This document shows, piece after piece, positions 1 through 8,981 of a DNA stretch of 64,000 nucleotides. Below the pieces are notes generated by a model. The model made no database searches and was not told the origin of the DNA. It was given only the letters and a program-made list of their open reading frames with translations. The stretch lies in the NCBI RefSeq assembly GCF_027941835.1, contig NZ_CP116005.1, forward strand, positions 3,487,501 to 3,551,500, in the 5' to 3' direction. Position 1 is the first letter of the stretch. The number at the start of each line of letters is the position of its first letter. Position numbers and translations under genes: made by a program. Source of the stretch: Sphingosinicella microcystinivorans. Its GTDB lineage: Bacteria; Pseudomonadota; Alphaproteobacteria; Sphingomonadales; Sphingomonadaceae.

Positions 1-546
1 GCCCTCGACCGTTTCGGCGCCGACCATCCGGTCGAAAAAGGCGCTCCGCTCGGCGTCGGCCATCGCCGCGAGCCTTGTCGAGTCCGCGGCAGGCAGTTCG
101 ACGAGCCGCCAGCCCTTGATGAGCAGGCAGGACCGGCGATTGGCGCGGCGCTGCTCGCCTTCCACGATGGCGCTGCCGATCAGCCCGCCGAGGCCCGCCC
201 CGATGCCCGCGGCCATCGGCGAGACGTAGGCCGGGTTGTAGACGTAGGTCGCCGTTCCCGACGGCGTGCGCGAGCCGCGCGCGATCAGGCGGCAGGTCTG
301 CCAGTCGGCGTCGTACTCGGCGCGTGTCGCGCCCGGCTTGTTGTAGAAGCGCGTGTCCTTGAGATCGCGCGCGGCGTCCTTCGCGATCTCCTCGGGCGTG
401 TCCTCCGGATCGGCCGGGGGCTGCTGCGCGACCGGCGGACCGCCCGTGCCCCCGATCGGCACCGGCATCACCTGATACTGCGCATATGCCGCCTGCTGCG
501 CAGCGCCTGCGAGCAGAACCACGCCGACCGCGGCCCGTAAATGCAT
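1..546 (-). CDS. Secreted glycine-zipper-like protein, 3' end cut by the window edge
   Basis: The frame is open from an ATG at 546 to the window edge (182 codons), so the C-terminus is missing. The start is preceded by a G-rich ribosome site (GGGGGGA). The N-terminus looks like a signal peptide with a cleavage site after AYA (about residue 22). A Gly/Pro/Gln-rich stretch follows, then an alternating Gly/Ala segment (AAGIGAGLGGLIGSAIVEG, about residues 102-120) that resembles a glycine-zipper membrane hairpin. Function is unknown; an envelope or periplasmic role is likely. It lies downstream of pgk on the same strand but about 100 bp away. Confidence 0.7.
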   Translation of the reverse strand, partial: MHLRAAVGVVLLAGAAQQAAYAQYQVMPVPIGGTGGPPVAQQPPADPEDTPEEIAKDAARDLKDTRFYNKPGATRAEYDADWQTCRLIARGSRTPSGTATYVYNPAYVSPMAAGIGAGLGGLIGSAIVEGEQRRANRRSCLLIKGWRLVELPAADSTRLAAMADAERSAFFDRMVGAETVEG

Positions 547-646
547 GAATCCCCCCAAGTTCACGACGCCCGGAACGGGCGGCGCAAACATGGTTATTAT
601 CTGCCGTTACGCACCTGTAAAGACTGGCTTATGCGCCCGGTCGGAA

Positions 647-1840
647 TTACGCCCGCAGCGCCTCGACGCCCGGCAGCACCTTGCCTTCCATCCATTCGAG
701 GAAGGCCCCGCCCGCGGTCGAGACGAAGCTGAAGCTGTCCGCCACGCCGGCGTGGTTGAGCGCCGCGACCGTGTCGCCGCCGCCTGCCACCGAGACGAGG
801 CTTCCCGCCTCGGTGAGCGCCGCCGCCGTGCGGGCGAGCGCGACGGTCGCGGCGTCGAACGGCTCAAGCTCGAACGCACCGAGAGGGCCGTTCCACACCA
901 ATGTGCGGCAGGTCTTGAGCGCGTCCGACAGCGCCTCGACGGCGGCGGGGCCGATGTCGAGGATCATCTCGTCCGCACCGACCTCGTGGACGTTGACGGT
1001 GCGGTTCGCGGCGTTCGCCTTGAACTCCTTCGCCACCACCACGTCGTAGGGCAGATGCACGGTGCAGCGCGCCGCGTCGGCCTTCGCGAGGATGCCGAGC
1101 GCCACGTCCCTCAGGTCGTGCTCGCAGAGCGACTTGCCCACGTCCACGCCGCGCGCGGCGAGGAAGGTGTTCGCCATGCCGCCGCCGATGATGAGGTGAT
1201 CGACCTTACCGACGAGGTTGTTGAGCACGTCGAGCTTCGACGACACTTTCGCACCGCCGACAACCGCCGCGACGGGACGCTCGGGATCGCCGAGCGCGGC
1301 TTCCAGATGTTCAAGCTCCGCCTGCATCGAGCGCCCCGCATAGGCCGGAAGCACGTGCGCCAGCCCCTCGGTCGAAGCGTGCGCGCGGTGCGCGGCGGAG
1401 AAGGCGTCGTTGACGTAGAGATCGCCGAGCTTCGCGATCTCGGCGACGAGCGCCGGATCGTTCTTCTCCTCGCCCGCCTCGAAACGGGTGTTTTCGAGAA
1501 CGGCGATCTCGCCGGGCGCCATCAGGCCCACCGCCTGCTCGGCGGGCGGGCCCTTGCACTCGGTGACGAAGCCGACCGTGCGGCCGAGCACCTTGGCGAG
1601 CGCGCTGGAGATCGGCGACAGGCTGAACTCCGCGCTTTCGCCCTTCGGACGCCCGAAGTGCGAGAGCACCAGCACGATCGCGCCCTTGTCGGCGAGCTCG
1701 GCGATGGTCGGCTGCGCGGCGCGCAGGCGGGTGTCGTCGCTGACCTTCCCCGCCTGCATCGGCACGTTGAGATCGGCGCGGACGAGGACGCGCTTGCCGG
1801 CTACGTCCCCGATGTCGTCGAGCGTCCGGAATTTCGCCAT
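647..1840 (-). CDS. pgk: Phosphoglycerate kinase
   Basis: It transfers phosphate between 1,3-bisphosphoglycerate and ADP in glycolysis/gluconeogenesis, in the cytoplasm. The 397-residue length is typical of bacterial PGK. The family signature [11 protein letters not shown] is at residues 17-27, SHFGRPKG near 60, and the nucleotide-binding GGGDTVAAL near the C-terminus. The ATG at 1840 follows the gap stop (1843) by 2 bp, so it is co-transcribed with gap and tkt. The frame is open further upstream, but only as an alternate reading of gap. Confidence 0.98.
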   Translation of the reverse strand: MAKFRTLDDIGDVAGKRVLVRADLNVPMQAGKVSDDTRLRAAQPTIAELADKGAIVLVLSHFGRPKGESAEFSLSPISSALAKVLGRTVGFVTECKGPPAEQAVGLMAPGEIAVLENTRFEAGEEKNDPALVAEIAKLGDLYVNDAFSAAHRAHASTEGLAHVLPAYAGRSMQAELEHLEAALGDPERPVAAVVGGAKVSSKLDVLNNLVGKVDHLIIGGGMANTFLAARGVDVGKSLCEHDLRDVALGILAKADAARCTVHLPYDVVVAKEFKANAANRTVNVHEVGADEMILDIGPAAVEALSDALKTCRTLVWNGPLGAFELEPFDAATVALARTAAALTEAGSLVSVAGGGDTVAALNHAGVADSFSFVSTAGGAFLEWMEGKVLPGVEALRA

Positions 1841-1842
1841 GA

Positions 1843-2850
1843 TCAGAGGAACGCCGCGATGGCTTTCGCGGTGTCGACCATGCGGTTCGAGAAGCCCCAC
1901 TCGTTGTCGTACCAGGAAACGACGCGCACGAGCTTGCCTTCGAGCACGGCGGTTTCGAGGCTGTCGATGGTAGAAGACGCCGGCGTGTGCTGGTAGTCGA
2001 TCGAAACCAGCGGCTCGTCGGAATAGCAGAGGATGCCCTTCAGCGGGCCGCTTTCGGACGCCGCCTTGAGGATGGCGTTCACCTCGTCCTTCGTCGTGTC
2101 GCGCTTCGGCGTGAAGGTGAGGTCGACGAGGCTGACGTCCGGCGTCGGCACGCGGATCGCCGAACCATCGAGCTTGCCCTTCAGTTCGGGAAGCACCTCG
2201 CCCACGGCGCGGGCGGCGCCGGTCGTCGTCGGGATCATCGACATGGCGGCGGCGCGGGCGCGGCGCAGGTCGTCGTGGATCTGGTCGAGGATCTTCTGGT
2301 CGTTGGTGTAGGCGTGAACGGTGGTCATCAGGCCGCGCTCGATGCCGAGCGCGTCGTTCAGCACCTTGGCGACCGGCGCGAGGCAGTTCGTCGTGCAGCT
2401 CGCGTTCGAGATGATCGTGTGCCCGGCCTCGATCTTGTCGTGGTTCACGCCGAAGACGACGGTGAGGTCGACGTTCTTGCCCGGCGCCGAGATCAGCACC
2501 TTCTTCGCGCCCGCCGCGATGTGCTTCTCGGCCGACGCGCGGTCCGTGAAGAAGCCGGTGCACTCGAGCGCGATGTCGACGCCGTTCGCAGCGTGCGGCA
2601 GGTTCGCCGGGTCGCGCTCGGCCGAGACCTTGATGCGCTTGCCGTCGATGATGAGATCGTTGCCGTCCACCTCGACGGTGCCCGGATAGGTGCCGTGCAC
2701 GGAATCGCGCTTGAACAGCAGGGCGTTCGACTTCGCGCTCGAAAGGTCGTTGATCGAGACCAGTTCCAGCCCGCTTTCCGAGCGCTCCAGAATGGCCCGC
2801 GCCACAAGACGCCCGATGCGGCCGAATCCGTTGATCGAAACCTTCGCCAT
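1843..2850 (-). CDS. gap: Glyceraldehyde-3-phosphate dehydrogenase, type I
   Basis: It oxidises glyceraldehyde 3-phosphate to 1,3-bisphosphoglycerate with NAD(P). It is 335 aa, the usual length. The N-terminal dinucleotide fold motif GFGRIGR is at residues 8-14 and the active-site signature SNASCTTN at 148-155, with Cys152 as the nucleophile. It sits between tkt (24 bp upstream) and pgk (2 bp downstream) on the same strand, forming a tkt-gap-pgk operon as in many sphingomonads. Whether it also serves gluconeogenesis with NADPH cannot be told from the sequence. Confidence 0.98.
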   Translation of the reverse strand: MAKVSINGFGRIGRLVARAILERSESGLELVSINDLSSAKSNALLFKRDSVHGTYPGTVEVDGNDLIIDGKRIKVSAERDPANLPHAANGVDIALECTGFFTDRASAEKHIAAGAKKVLISAPGKNVDLTVVFGVNHDKIEAGHTIISNASCTTNCLAPVAKVLNDALGIERGLMTTVHAYTNDQKILDQIHDDLRRARAAAMSMIPTTTGAARAVGEVLPELKGKLDGSAIRVPTPDVSLVDLTFTPKRDTTKDEVNAILKAASESGPLKGILCYSDEPLVSIDYQHTPASSTIDSLETAVLEGKLVRVVSWYDNEWGFSNRMVDTAKAIAAFL

Positions 2851-2874
2851 GTCTCTCGTACTCCTGTTCCTGTT

Positions 2875-4845
2875 TTAAGCGAGCCTTCCCCGGACCGTCT
2901 TCGCGATGGCGTCGGCGGTCAATCCGAACTTCTCGAACAAGGCTTCGGCGGGCGCGGACGCGCCGAAGCGGTCGATGCCGAGCCTGAGGCCCTTGCGGCC
3001 CGTATAGCGTTCCCAGCCGATCGTGGTCCCCGCCTCGACCGAGACGATGAGCGCGTCTTCGGGCAGGATCCCGGCCTGATAATCAGCGCCTTGCAGATCG
3101 AAGAGTTCCCAGCACGGCATAGACACGACGTCGCAGCCGATGCCGTCCGCTTCCAGCAGATCGGCGGCGGCGAGCGCGGCCTGCACCTCGGAACCGGTGG
3201 CGAGGAACACGACCTTGCGCGCGGCGGATGCGGCACGCAGGCGGTAGGCGCCCTTCGCCGAGAGGTTCTCGCTCGCCTCGCTGCGGACCTGCGGCAGGTT
3301 CTGGCGGGAGAGCGCGAGCACCGTCGGGCCGCTGTCGTTTTCGAGCGCGAGCGCCCAGCACTCCGCCGTTTCCACGACGTCCGCCGGGCGCATGACGAGC
3401 ACGTTCGGCATCACGCGCAGGCTCATCACGTGCTCGATCGGCTGGTGCGTCGGGCCGTCCTCGCCGAGGCCGATGGAATCGTGCGTCATCACGTAGATCG
3501 CCTGCGCGCGCTGGAGCGCGCTGAGGCGGATCGCCGGGCGGCAATAGTCGGTGAAGACGAGGAAAGTGCCGCCATAGGGCACGATGCCGCCGTGCAGCGC
3601 CATGCCGTTCATCGCGGCGGCCATGCCGAATTCGCGGATGCCGTAATAGACGTAGCGCCCGCCGTAGTTCGCGGCGTCGAGCGTGCCGAGGCCCTTGGTG
3701 AGCGTGTTGTTGGAGCCGGTGAGGTCGGCCGAGCCGCCGATCGTGTTCGGCACGGCGGCGTTGATGGCGCCGAGCGCAAGCTCGCTCGCCTTGCGCGTCG
3801 CCACCGTCTGCGGCGCGGCGATCAGCGCGTCGATGTGCGCCTTCAGCGCCGGTCCCGCAGCCTTCAGCGCGGAGCCGTCCAGCCACGTCAGGAATTCGGC
3901 GTAACCCTCTGCTTTTGCAGCGTTCGCTTTCCAGTCGGCGCTCGTTTTCGCGCCGCGCGCGCCGGAGGCGCGCCACGCCCCCAGAATATCCGCGGGGATT
4001 TCGAACGGCGCGTGGTTCCAGCCGAGCGTCTCGCGCGCCGCCGCCACTTCCGCAGCGCCGAGCGGCGAACCGTGCGTCGCCGCCGTGCCCTGCTTGTTCG
4101 GCGCGCCGTAGCCGATGATGGTGCGGCAGGCGATCAGCGACGGGCGCGGATCGGCCTTGGCGGCGCGCAGCGCCGCGTCGATGCTCGCGGGATCGTGGCC
4201 GTCGCACGGGACGACATGCCAGCCCGCCGCCTCGTAGCGCGCCTTTACATCCTCGGACGTCGACATGGAGGTCGCGCCGTCGATGGTGATGCGGTTGTCG
4301 TCCCAGATCACGTTGAGGCGGCCGAGCTTCAGGTGCCCGGCAAGGCCGATCGCCTCGTGGTTGATGCCTTCCATCAGGCAGCCGTCGCCCGCGATCACCC
4401 ACGTGTGATGATCCTGCACGGCGTCGCCGAAGCGCGCGTTGAGGTGCCGCTCCGCGATCGCCATGCCGACGGCGGTGGCGAGGCCCTGCCCGAGCGGGCC
4501 GGTCGTCGTCTCGACGCCGGGAAGCTCGAAATTCTCCGGGTGCCCCGCGCACGGGCTGCCGAGCTGGCGGAAGTTCCTGATCTGGTCGAGCGTCGGCTTC
4601 TCGTAGCCGGTCAGCCAGAGCAGCGCATAGATCAGCATCGAGCCGTGGCCGGCGGAAAGCACGAAGCGGTCGCGGTCCGGCCATTCAGGCCACTGCGGAT
4701 CGTACTTCAGATGCTGCGTGAAGAGAACCGTGGCGGCATCCGCCATGCCCATCGGCATTCCGGGGTGGCCGGAATTCGCGGCCTGAACGGCATCCATCGC
4801 CAGCGCGCGGACGGCGTTGGCGAGATCGGCGTGCGTAACAGTCAT
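2875..4845 (-). CDS. tkt: Transketolase
   Basis: It is a thiamine-diphosphate enzyme moving two-carbon ketol units between sugar phosphates in the pentose phosphate pathway. At 656 aa it is the normal transketolase size. The N-terminal [11 protein letters not shown] motif, the TPP/metal-binding GDGCLMEG motif and a central pyrimidine-binding domain are present. It is first in the tkt-gap-pgk operon and divergent from the zapA gene pair, with a 233-bp intergenic region (4846-5078) that must hold both promoters; no clear regulator site was seen there. It needs TPP, and a TPP-riboswitch-controlled thiC is also in this window. Confidence 0.97.
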   Translation of the reverse strand: MTVTHADLANAVRALAMDAVQAANSGHPGMPMGMADAATVLFTQHLKYDPQWPEWPDRDRFVLSAGHGSMLIYALLWLTGYEKPTLDQIRNFRQLGSPCAGHPENFELPGVETTTGPLGQGLATAVGMAIAERHLNARFGDAVQDHHTWVIAGDGCLMEGINHEAIGLAGHLKLGRLNVIWDDNRITIDGATSMSTSEDVKARYEAAGWHVVPCDGHDPASIDAALRAAKADPRPSLIACRTIIGYGAPNKQGTAATHGSPLGAAEVAAARETLGWNHAPFEIPADILGAWRASGARGAKTSADWKANAAKAEGYAEFLTWLDGSALKAAGPALKAHIDALIAAPQTVATRKASELALGAINAAVPNTIGGSADLTGSNNTLTKGLGTLDAANYGGRYVYYGIREFGMAAAMNGMALHGGIVPYGGTFLVFTDYCRPAIRLSALQRAQAIYVMTHDSIGLGEDGPTHQPIEHVMSLRVMPNVLVMRPADVVETAECWALALENDSGPTVLALSRQNLPQVRSEASENLSAKGAYRLRAASAARKVVFLATGSEVQAALAAADLLEADGIGCDVVSMPCWELFDLQGADYQAGILPEDALIVSVEAGTTIGWERYTGRKGLRLGIDRFGASAPAEALFEKFGLTADAIAKTVRGRLA

Positions 4846-5078
4846 CTTCGGCTTGGTTCCCCAATATTTCGGCCGGGCGGCGAATCGGCGCGCACAATGG
4901 AGAGGGGCTTATGCCGCGTCAACGCCATGTCAAGGCATGGCGGCCATGCGCGCGCGAAACGGGCGGGAATCCATCGGAATCGCGAGAAATCGGTGAACCG
5001 TCCGGCGCTTGCCTTGACCGTCATTCGGATTCGTTCTTATGTTCCTCGCCCAAACTGCTGATTTCGGGACTTTTCGGC

Positions 5079-5285
5079 ATGGATCAGATGACCGGTTTCG
5101 CGTCGGCGCTGACTCGCCTCGAAGGCGCGCTGGACAGACTCGAGCGCGCCGCGGCGGGTATCGGCGATGCGGACGGCGCGTCCGCCGAACTGGAAGCGCT
5201 GCGCCGCAAGCACCGCCGCCTGCGGGACTCCGCCGAGCGCGCCGTCGCCGATCTCGACGTGCTGATCGCGTCGGCGCGGGGTTAG
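5079..5285 (+). CDS. Small coiled-coil protein upstream of zapA (DUF4164-like)
   Basis: A 68-aa, Ala/Arg/Glu-rich, entirely helical protein with heptad-like leucine spacing, probably a short coiled coil. An in-frame ATG at 5079 was chosen over longer upstream starts because it gives a compact protein and follows a purine-rich stretch. It ends 4 bp before zapA. Small coiled-coil proteins in this position are common in alphaproteobacteria and are often labelled DUF4164; a link with Z-ring assembly is inferred from position only. Confidence 0.7.
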   Translation: MDQMTGFASALTRLEGALDRLERAAAGIGDADGASAELEALRRKHRRLRDSAERAVADLDVLIASARG

Positions 5286-5289
5286 CCGG

Positions 5290-5601
5290 GTGGGGCAGAT
5301 CAACGTCACCATCGGCGGCCGCTCCTACCCCCTCGCCTGCCGCGACGGCGAGGAAGACCGCCTGAACCGCCTCGCCGCGCATGTCGACGCCAAGGCCGCC
5401 GACCTGCAGGGCGCGCTCGGCCAGATGAGCGAGCCGCGCCTGCTGCTGATGTCGGCCATCCTCATCGCCGACGAGCTTTTCGACCTGAAGGAACGCGACC
5501 CGTCGCTCGGCGACACGATCGCAACGAATGCGCTCGAAAAGGCGGCCGAGCGGGTGGAAGCCATTGTCGCAGCCCTTGAGAAGCGCCGCGCCAGCGCCTA
5601 G
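5290..5601 (+). CDS. zapA: Cell division protein ZapA
   Basis: It binds and bundles FtsZ at the division ring. The 103-aa protein starts MGQINVTIGGRSYPLAC, the typical ZapA beta-strand head, followed by EEDRLNRLAAHVDAK and a long C-terminal helix that would form the dimer/tetramer coiled coil. The start codon is GTG, 4 bp after the preceding gene. It lies immediately upstream of the 6S RNA locus, the conserved zapA-ssrS-fau arrangement of proteobacteria. Confidence 0.93.
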   Translation: MGQINVTIGGRSYPLACRDGEEDRLNRLAAHVDAKAADLQGALGQMSEPRLLLMSAILIADELFDLKERDPSLGDTIATNALEKAAERVEAIVAALEKRRASA

Positions 5602-5604
5602 ATT

Positions 5605-5770
5605 GGTATACGGCGGATACTGCCTGGTGCGCGCGATGCGAACATCCCTGAGGCGATATCGACATCCAAGGGTGCTGTCCCTGTGCGGATCCTGGTCCGA
5701 CCACACGGTGCCCACCTGACGTTACTGGCGTCAGAGGATATTCCGGCAAACGGCCGAGGCGGTTCCGCCA
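5605..5770 (+). ncRNA. ssrS: 6S RNA (SsrS), approximate ends
   Basis: The 202-bp gap between zapA and the formyl-THF cyclo-ligase gene has no coding frame. In proteobacteria this position nearly always holds 6S RNA, which binds the sigma70 RNA polymerase holoenzyme. The sequence contains several short complementary arms (for example GATATCGACATCC and GACGTTACTGGCGTCAGAGG) compatible with a long interrupted hairpin. The call rests mainly on synteny; ends are estimated and a covariance search was not run. Confidence 0.75.
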
Positions 5771-5803
5771 CCTGAGTTCTGACCTCGTTTTTCGGATTCC
5801 CGT

Positions 5804-6379
5804 TTGTCCACTGCCTCCCTTTCCGACAAGGACGCCCTGCGCCGCGATGCGCGGGCGGCGCGGGCCGCGTTCGTGCGCGGCCTCTCCCCGGCAGAGCGGC
5901 AGGCGCTGGAAACGGCGCTCGCCGAACGGGTCCGCCCTTTCCTCGCCGGCGCGCGCACGATCGGCAGCTATGTGCCGATGGGTCACGAGATCGATCCCGC
6001 CGCCTGCCTCCCGCACCTGCCCGCGGGCGCGCAGGTGCTGCTGCCGTGGTTCGGGGGCCGCGACGACGCCATGCGCTTCCGCGTCGCAGGCGGCCTGCTG
6101 GAGCCCGGCCCGTTCGGCACGATGCAGCCGCTTTCCGAGGCCGCAGAGGCGGTTCCCGACACGCTTCTCGTGCCGCTCGTCGCGGCCGACACGCACGGCA
6201 ACCGCATCGGCCAGGGCAAGGGCCACTTCGACCGCGCGCTCGCCGCGCTGCGGGCCGTGCGCCCCACCGTCGCCATCGGCCTCGCGTGGGACGTGCAGAT
6301 CATGGATGCGCTGCCCGCGGACAGCTGGGACCAGCGGCTCGACGCGGTGGTGACGCCGACACGGACGCTCGCGGCATGA
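5804..6379 (+). CDS. fau: 5-formyltetrahydrofolate cyclo-ligase
   Basis: It converts 5-formyl-THF to 5,10-methenyl-THF with ATP, recycling folate. The 191-aa protein has the family features: an N-terminal basic RRDARAARAAF helix, GSYVPMGHEIDP in the middle, and the C-terminal phosphate-binding GQGKGHFDRAL motif. The best start is a TTG at 5804; no in-frame ATG lies nearby. It follows the 6S RNA and overlaps the next gene by 4 bp (ATGA), so a fau-DUF2842-chorismate mutase unit is likely. Confidence 0.93.
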   Translation: MSTASLSDKDALRRDARAARAAFVRGLSPAERQALETALAERVRPFLAGARTIGSYVPMGHEIDPAACLPHLPAGAQVLLPWFGGRDDAMRFRVAGGLLEPGPFGTMQPLSEAAEAVPDTLLVPLVAADTHGNRIGQGKGHFDRALAALRAVRPTVAIGLAWDVQIMDALPADSWDQRLDAVVTPTRTLAA

Positions 6380-6594
6380 CCGATCCGAAACCGAGCCTCA
6401 GGAAGCCCTTCGGCGTGCTGCTGCTGATCCTGCTGATCGCGCTCTATGCGCTCGCCGCCGTCGCGGTGGCGGAGCCGGTCACGCGCCTTCCCGCGCTCGT
6501 CCAGCTTCCCGTCTGGGTCGCGCTCGGCATCGCCTGGGTCTTCCCGGCCCGTCCCCTCGTTCGCTGGATAGAAACCGGACGCTTTCGCAAATGA
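6376..6594 (+). CDS. DUF2842 small membrane protein
   Basis: A 72-aa protein with two hydrophobic segments (about residues 12-33 and 41-58) and a basic tail (RWIETGRFRK), matching the alphaproteobacterial DUF2842 family of unknown function. It overlaps the upstream cyclo-ligase and the downstream chorismate mutase by 4 bp each, so translation is probably coupled. Inner-membrane location is inferred from the hydrophobic segments. Confidence 0.85.
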   Translation: MTDPKPSLRKPFGVLLLILLIALYALAAVAVAEPVTRLPALVQLPVWVALGIAWVFPARPLVRWIETGRFRK

Positions 6595-6899
6595 CCGACA
6601 TCATCGCCCCGGACGACTGCACCACCATGACCGAGATCCGCGCCGCCATCGACGCGCTCGACCGCGAGATCGTCGCGCTGCTCGCAAGACGGATGCGCTA
6701 CATTGAGGCGGCGGCGCGCGTGAAGACCGCGCGCGGCGCGGTGCGCGACGAGGCGCGGAAGGCGGAGGTGATCGCAAGGGCCTGCGACGCCGGGGAGGCG
6801 CACGGCCTGCCCCGCGAGCACGTGGCGGCGATCTACGACCTGCTCGTGGAGCGCTCGATCGCGCACGAGTTCAGGGTCTTCGACGGTATCGAAGGCTGA
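6591..6899 (+). CDS. Chorismate mutase, AroQ class
   Basis: It rearranges chorismate to prephenate for phenylalanine and tyrosine synthesis. The 102-aa all-helical protein carries the AroQ N-terminal helix pattern EIRAAIDALDREIVALLARR, the conserved RM-Y and RVK active-site region, and a C-terminal helix, and is the usual size of monofunctional AroQ domains. It has no secretion signal, so it is cytoplasmic. It is last in the fau-DUF2842-aroQ unit and convergent with tRNA-Asp. Confidence 0.93.
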   Translation: MTDIIAPDDCTTMTEIRAAIDALDREIVALLARRMRYIEAAARVKTARGAVRDEARKAEVIARACDAGEAHGLPREHVAAIYDLLVERSIAHEFRVFDGIEG

Positions 6900-6918
6900 T
6901 TTCGTTTCCTGCGGGAAA

Positions 6919-6947
6919 GCGCCATTTCCGGCTGTGAGAAATGGCGC
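6919..6947 (-). terminator. Hairpin terminator of tRNA-Asp
   Basis: A perfect 10-bp inverted repeat (GCGCCATTTC / GAAATGGCGC, 9-base loop). Read on the minus strand it directly follows tRNA-Asp and continues into TTTCCC, so it can act as a factor-independent terminator. One arm includes the last bases of the tRNA with its CCA, so termination and 3' processing overlap. Confidence 0.6.
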
Positions 6948-7018
6948 GAGTGACGGGGCTCGAACCCGCGACCTCCGGCGTGACAGGCCGGCACTCTAAC
7001 CAACTGAGCTACACCCGC
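6942..7018 (-). tRNA. tRNA-Asp (GTC anticodon)
   Basis: Folds as a standard cloverleaf: acceptor GCGGGTG pairs with CACTCGC, D-loop AGCTCAGTTGGTTAGA, anticodon loop CTGTCAC with GTC, T-arm GCGGGTTCGAGCCCCGT, discriminator G and encoded CCA. Length is 77 nt with CCA. Confidence 0.98.
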
Positions 7019-7164
7019 GCGTTGCTTCGTATTTCGAAAGCCGGGCGTACCTATGGGCGGGACCCGGCGCTGTCAAGACGCATCTGGCGGATTCTGCCGC
7101 AAGTGACGCGGAACTGCGAAGCGCTTTGCTGAAAGCCGCCGAAACGCATAAATTTTGCCGGGCA

Positions 7165-7191
7165 TGTCACACCCCGCGCGCCTGCCTCGTC
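7165..7191 (+). promoter_or_regulatory. ECF41-type promoter
   Basis: TGTCACA (7165-7171), a 16-base spacer, then CGTC (7188-7191), 40 bp before the carboxymuconolactone-decarboxylase-like start. This equals the published ECF41 consensus (TGTCACA at -35, CGTC at -10), and the next gene but one encodes an ECF41 sigma factor, so autoregulation is expected. Confidence 0.85.
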
Positions 7192-7231
7192 ATGTCTGCA
7201 AGCGCGCATGGTGCGCGCAAGGAGACGAGAC

Positions 7232-7693
7232 ATGACAACCCGCCTGAACAATGCCCACAGCTACGCGCCTGAAGCGATCAAGGCGATGACGGCGCTCGAG
7301 GAGAGCTTCAAGGCGAGCGGCCTTGAACAGAACCTGATGGAACTGGTGCGGCTGCGCGCCTCGCAGATCAACGGCTGCGCCTTCTGCATCCACATGCACG
7401 CCACCGACCTGCGCCGCGCGGGCGAGGACGAGATGCGGCTCTACATGCTGAACGCGTGGCGCAGATCGACGCTCTACAGCCCCCGCGAACGCGCCGCGCT
7501 CGGCTGGACGGAGGCGCTGACCCGCCTTGCGGAAACCGGCGCTCCGGACGCCGACTACGAAGCATTGAAGGCCGAGTTCAGCGAGGCCGAGCAGGTCAAC
7601 CTCACGCTGCTCATCGGCGCGATCAACACGTGGAACCGCTTGCAGGTCGGCTTCCGCGCCCCGCATCCGGCCCTCCGCCGTGCCGCGGCCTGA
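7232..7693 (+). CDS. Carboxymuconolactone decarboxylase/AhpD-like protein
   Basis: A 153-aa helical protein of the AhpD/CMD superfamily. It carries the redox-type motif INGCAFCIHMHATDLR (Cys49 and Cys52, His56), which in AhpD relatives gives peroxidase-linked disulfide chemistry. The start at 7232 is preceded by AAGGAGA; an upstream in-frame GTG is less likely. It overlaps the ECF sigma gene by 14 bp. CMD-like proteins are one of the typical gene partners of ECF41 sigma factors, so the pair is a stress-response or detoxification module; the substrate is unknown. Confidence 0.9.
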   Translation: MTTRLNNAHSYAPEAIKAMTALEESFKASGLEQNLMELVRLRASQINGCAFCIHMHATDLRRAGEDEMRLYMLNAWRRSTLYSPRERAALGWTEALTRLAETGAPDADYEALKAEFSEAEQVNLTLLIGAINTWNRLQVGFRAPHPALRRAAA

Positions 7694-8558
7694 AAACACG
7701 CCCCTGTTCGAGGCGCAGCGGCCCCGGCTGCTGCGCCTCGCCTACCGGATGCTCGGCTCGGTCGCCGAGGCCGAGGACGTGGTGCAGGACGCGTGGCTGC
7801 GCTGGTCGGAGGCCTCCGGCATCGATTCGCCGCCCGCGTGGCTGACGCGCGTGGTGACGCGGCTCTGCCTCGACCGGATGAAGTCGGCGCGGGCGCGGCG
7901 CGAGGCCTATTTCGGCACGTGGCTCCCCGAACCGCTGCTCGGCACCGAAGAACCGGAATCCATCGCCGACGACGTCACGCTGACGCTGATGCTCGCGCTC
8001 GAACGCCTCTCGCCGCTCGAACGCGCCGCGTTCCTGCTCCACGACGTGTTCGAGGTGAGCCTCGGCGACGTCGCGGCGGCGCTCGGCCGGGACGCCGCGG
8101 CTGTGCGCCAACTGGCGGTGCGCGCGCGGCGGCACGTGCAGGAGGCGAAGCCGCGCTATGCGGTGGAGGACGCCGAGGCCGAACGCATCGCGCAGGCCTT
8201 CTTCAACGCGGCACGCGACGGCGACACGGCCGCGCTGCAAGACCTGCTCGCCGAGGACGTGGTGATCCATTCCGACGGCGGCGGGCGCGTGCTTGCGTTC
8301 CGCAACCCCATCCGCGGCATCGCCCGCGTGCTCCGGCTCTACGCCGGCCTCCGCCGCAAGTTCGGCAATGTCGCCACGCTGCTCCGCCCGCTGCGGATCG
8401 ACGGCCTGCCCGGCTTCGTCAGCATCGACCGCGGCGTGCTGCAAACGACCGCGCTCTCGATCGAGGACGGCCGCATCACGGCGATCTATATCGTGCGGAA
8501 CCCCGACAAGCTGGGTCACGTCGTGAGCGCGCTGCCGGAAGGCGCCACGATCAACTGA
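7680..8558 (+). CDS. ECF41-family RNA polymerase sigma factor with SnoaL-like C-terminal domain
   Basis: A 292-aa extracytoplasmic-function sigma factor. Region 2 (about residues 10-70, EAEDVVQDAWLRW) and region 4 (about 105-160) are followed by a SnoaL-like domain absent from ordinary ECFs. The ECF41 hallmarks are visible: WLPEPL at 81-86, DGGG near residue 200, and NPDK close to the C-terminus, the motif known to modulate activity in this group. No anti-sigma gene is next to it, as expected because the C-terminal extension takes that role. The start codon is GTG at 7680. Confidence 0.93.
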   Translation: MPRPENTPLFEAQRPRLLRLAYRMLGSVAEAEDVVQDAWLRWSEASGIDSPPAWLTRVVTRLCLDRMKSARARREAYFGTWLPEPLLGTEEPESIADDVTLTLMLALERLSPLERAAFLLHDVFEVSLGDVAAALGRDAAAVRQLAVRARRHVQEAKPRYAVEDAEAERIAQAFFNAARDGDTAALQDLLAEDVVIHSDGGGRVLAFRNPIRGIARVLRLYAGLRRKFGNVATLLRPLRIDGLPGFVSIDRGVLQTTALSIEDGRITAIYIVRNPDKLGHVVSALPEGATIN

Positions 8559-8585
8559 CGTGGTGGAAAGGCTGTGCGCCCTTGC

Positions 8586-8981
8586 TCAGCGCGGCTTTAC
8601 CGCGAACGCCTGAATCTCGACCTTGGCGCGGTCCTCGACGAGCGCCGCCACCTGCACGAGCGCCATCGCCGGGAAGTTCTTGCCCATGACGTCGCGATAG
8701 GCGGCACCGACGCCTTTCAGGTTGGCGAGATACTCGGCCTTGTCGGTCACGTACCACGTCATCGACGCCACGTGCTCCGGCCCTGCCCCGCCCGCCGCCA
8801 GCACGGCGACGACGTTTTCGAGGCATTGCCGCGTCTGCGCGGCGAAATCGTCCGTCTCGAACTCGGCGTTCGCGTTCCAGCCGATCTGGCCGCCGACGAA
8901 GATCAGCGTGCCTTCCGCGGCGATGCCGTTCGCATAGCCGAGGGGCTTCACCCAGCCTTCGGGTTGCAGGGTTTCAAACAT
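8586..8981 (-). CDS. Rid (YjgF/YER057c/UK114) family protein, last gene of the tryptophan operon
   Basis: 131 aa, the standard Rid fold length, with FVGGQIGW and a C-terminal KVEIQAFAV strand. Archetypal RidA hydrolyses reactive enamines/imines using an arginine in a FPAR motif; here the aligned motif is FPAM (Met106), so it is probably not a standard RidA. It overlaps the thioesterase gene by 8 bp. In this operon, the ring amino group of anthraniloyl-CoA must leave through an imine or enamine, so a role in deamination or in damping such intermediates is an attractive inference. Confidence 0.88.
   Translation of the reverse strand: MFETLQPEGWVKPLGYANGIAAEGTLIFVGGQIGWNANAEFETDDFAAQTRQCLENVVAVLAAGGAGPEHVASMTWYVTDKAEYLANLKGVGAAYRDVMGKNFPAMALVQVAALVEDRAKVEIQAFAVKPR

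Noticed and set aside
1987-5061. Long plus-strand open frame (about 1000 codons) opposite gap and tkt
   Set aside because: It is Arg/Ala/Gly-rich antisense translation caused by high GC; the minus-strand genes are clear.
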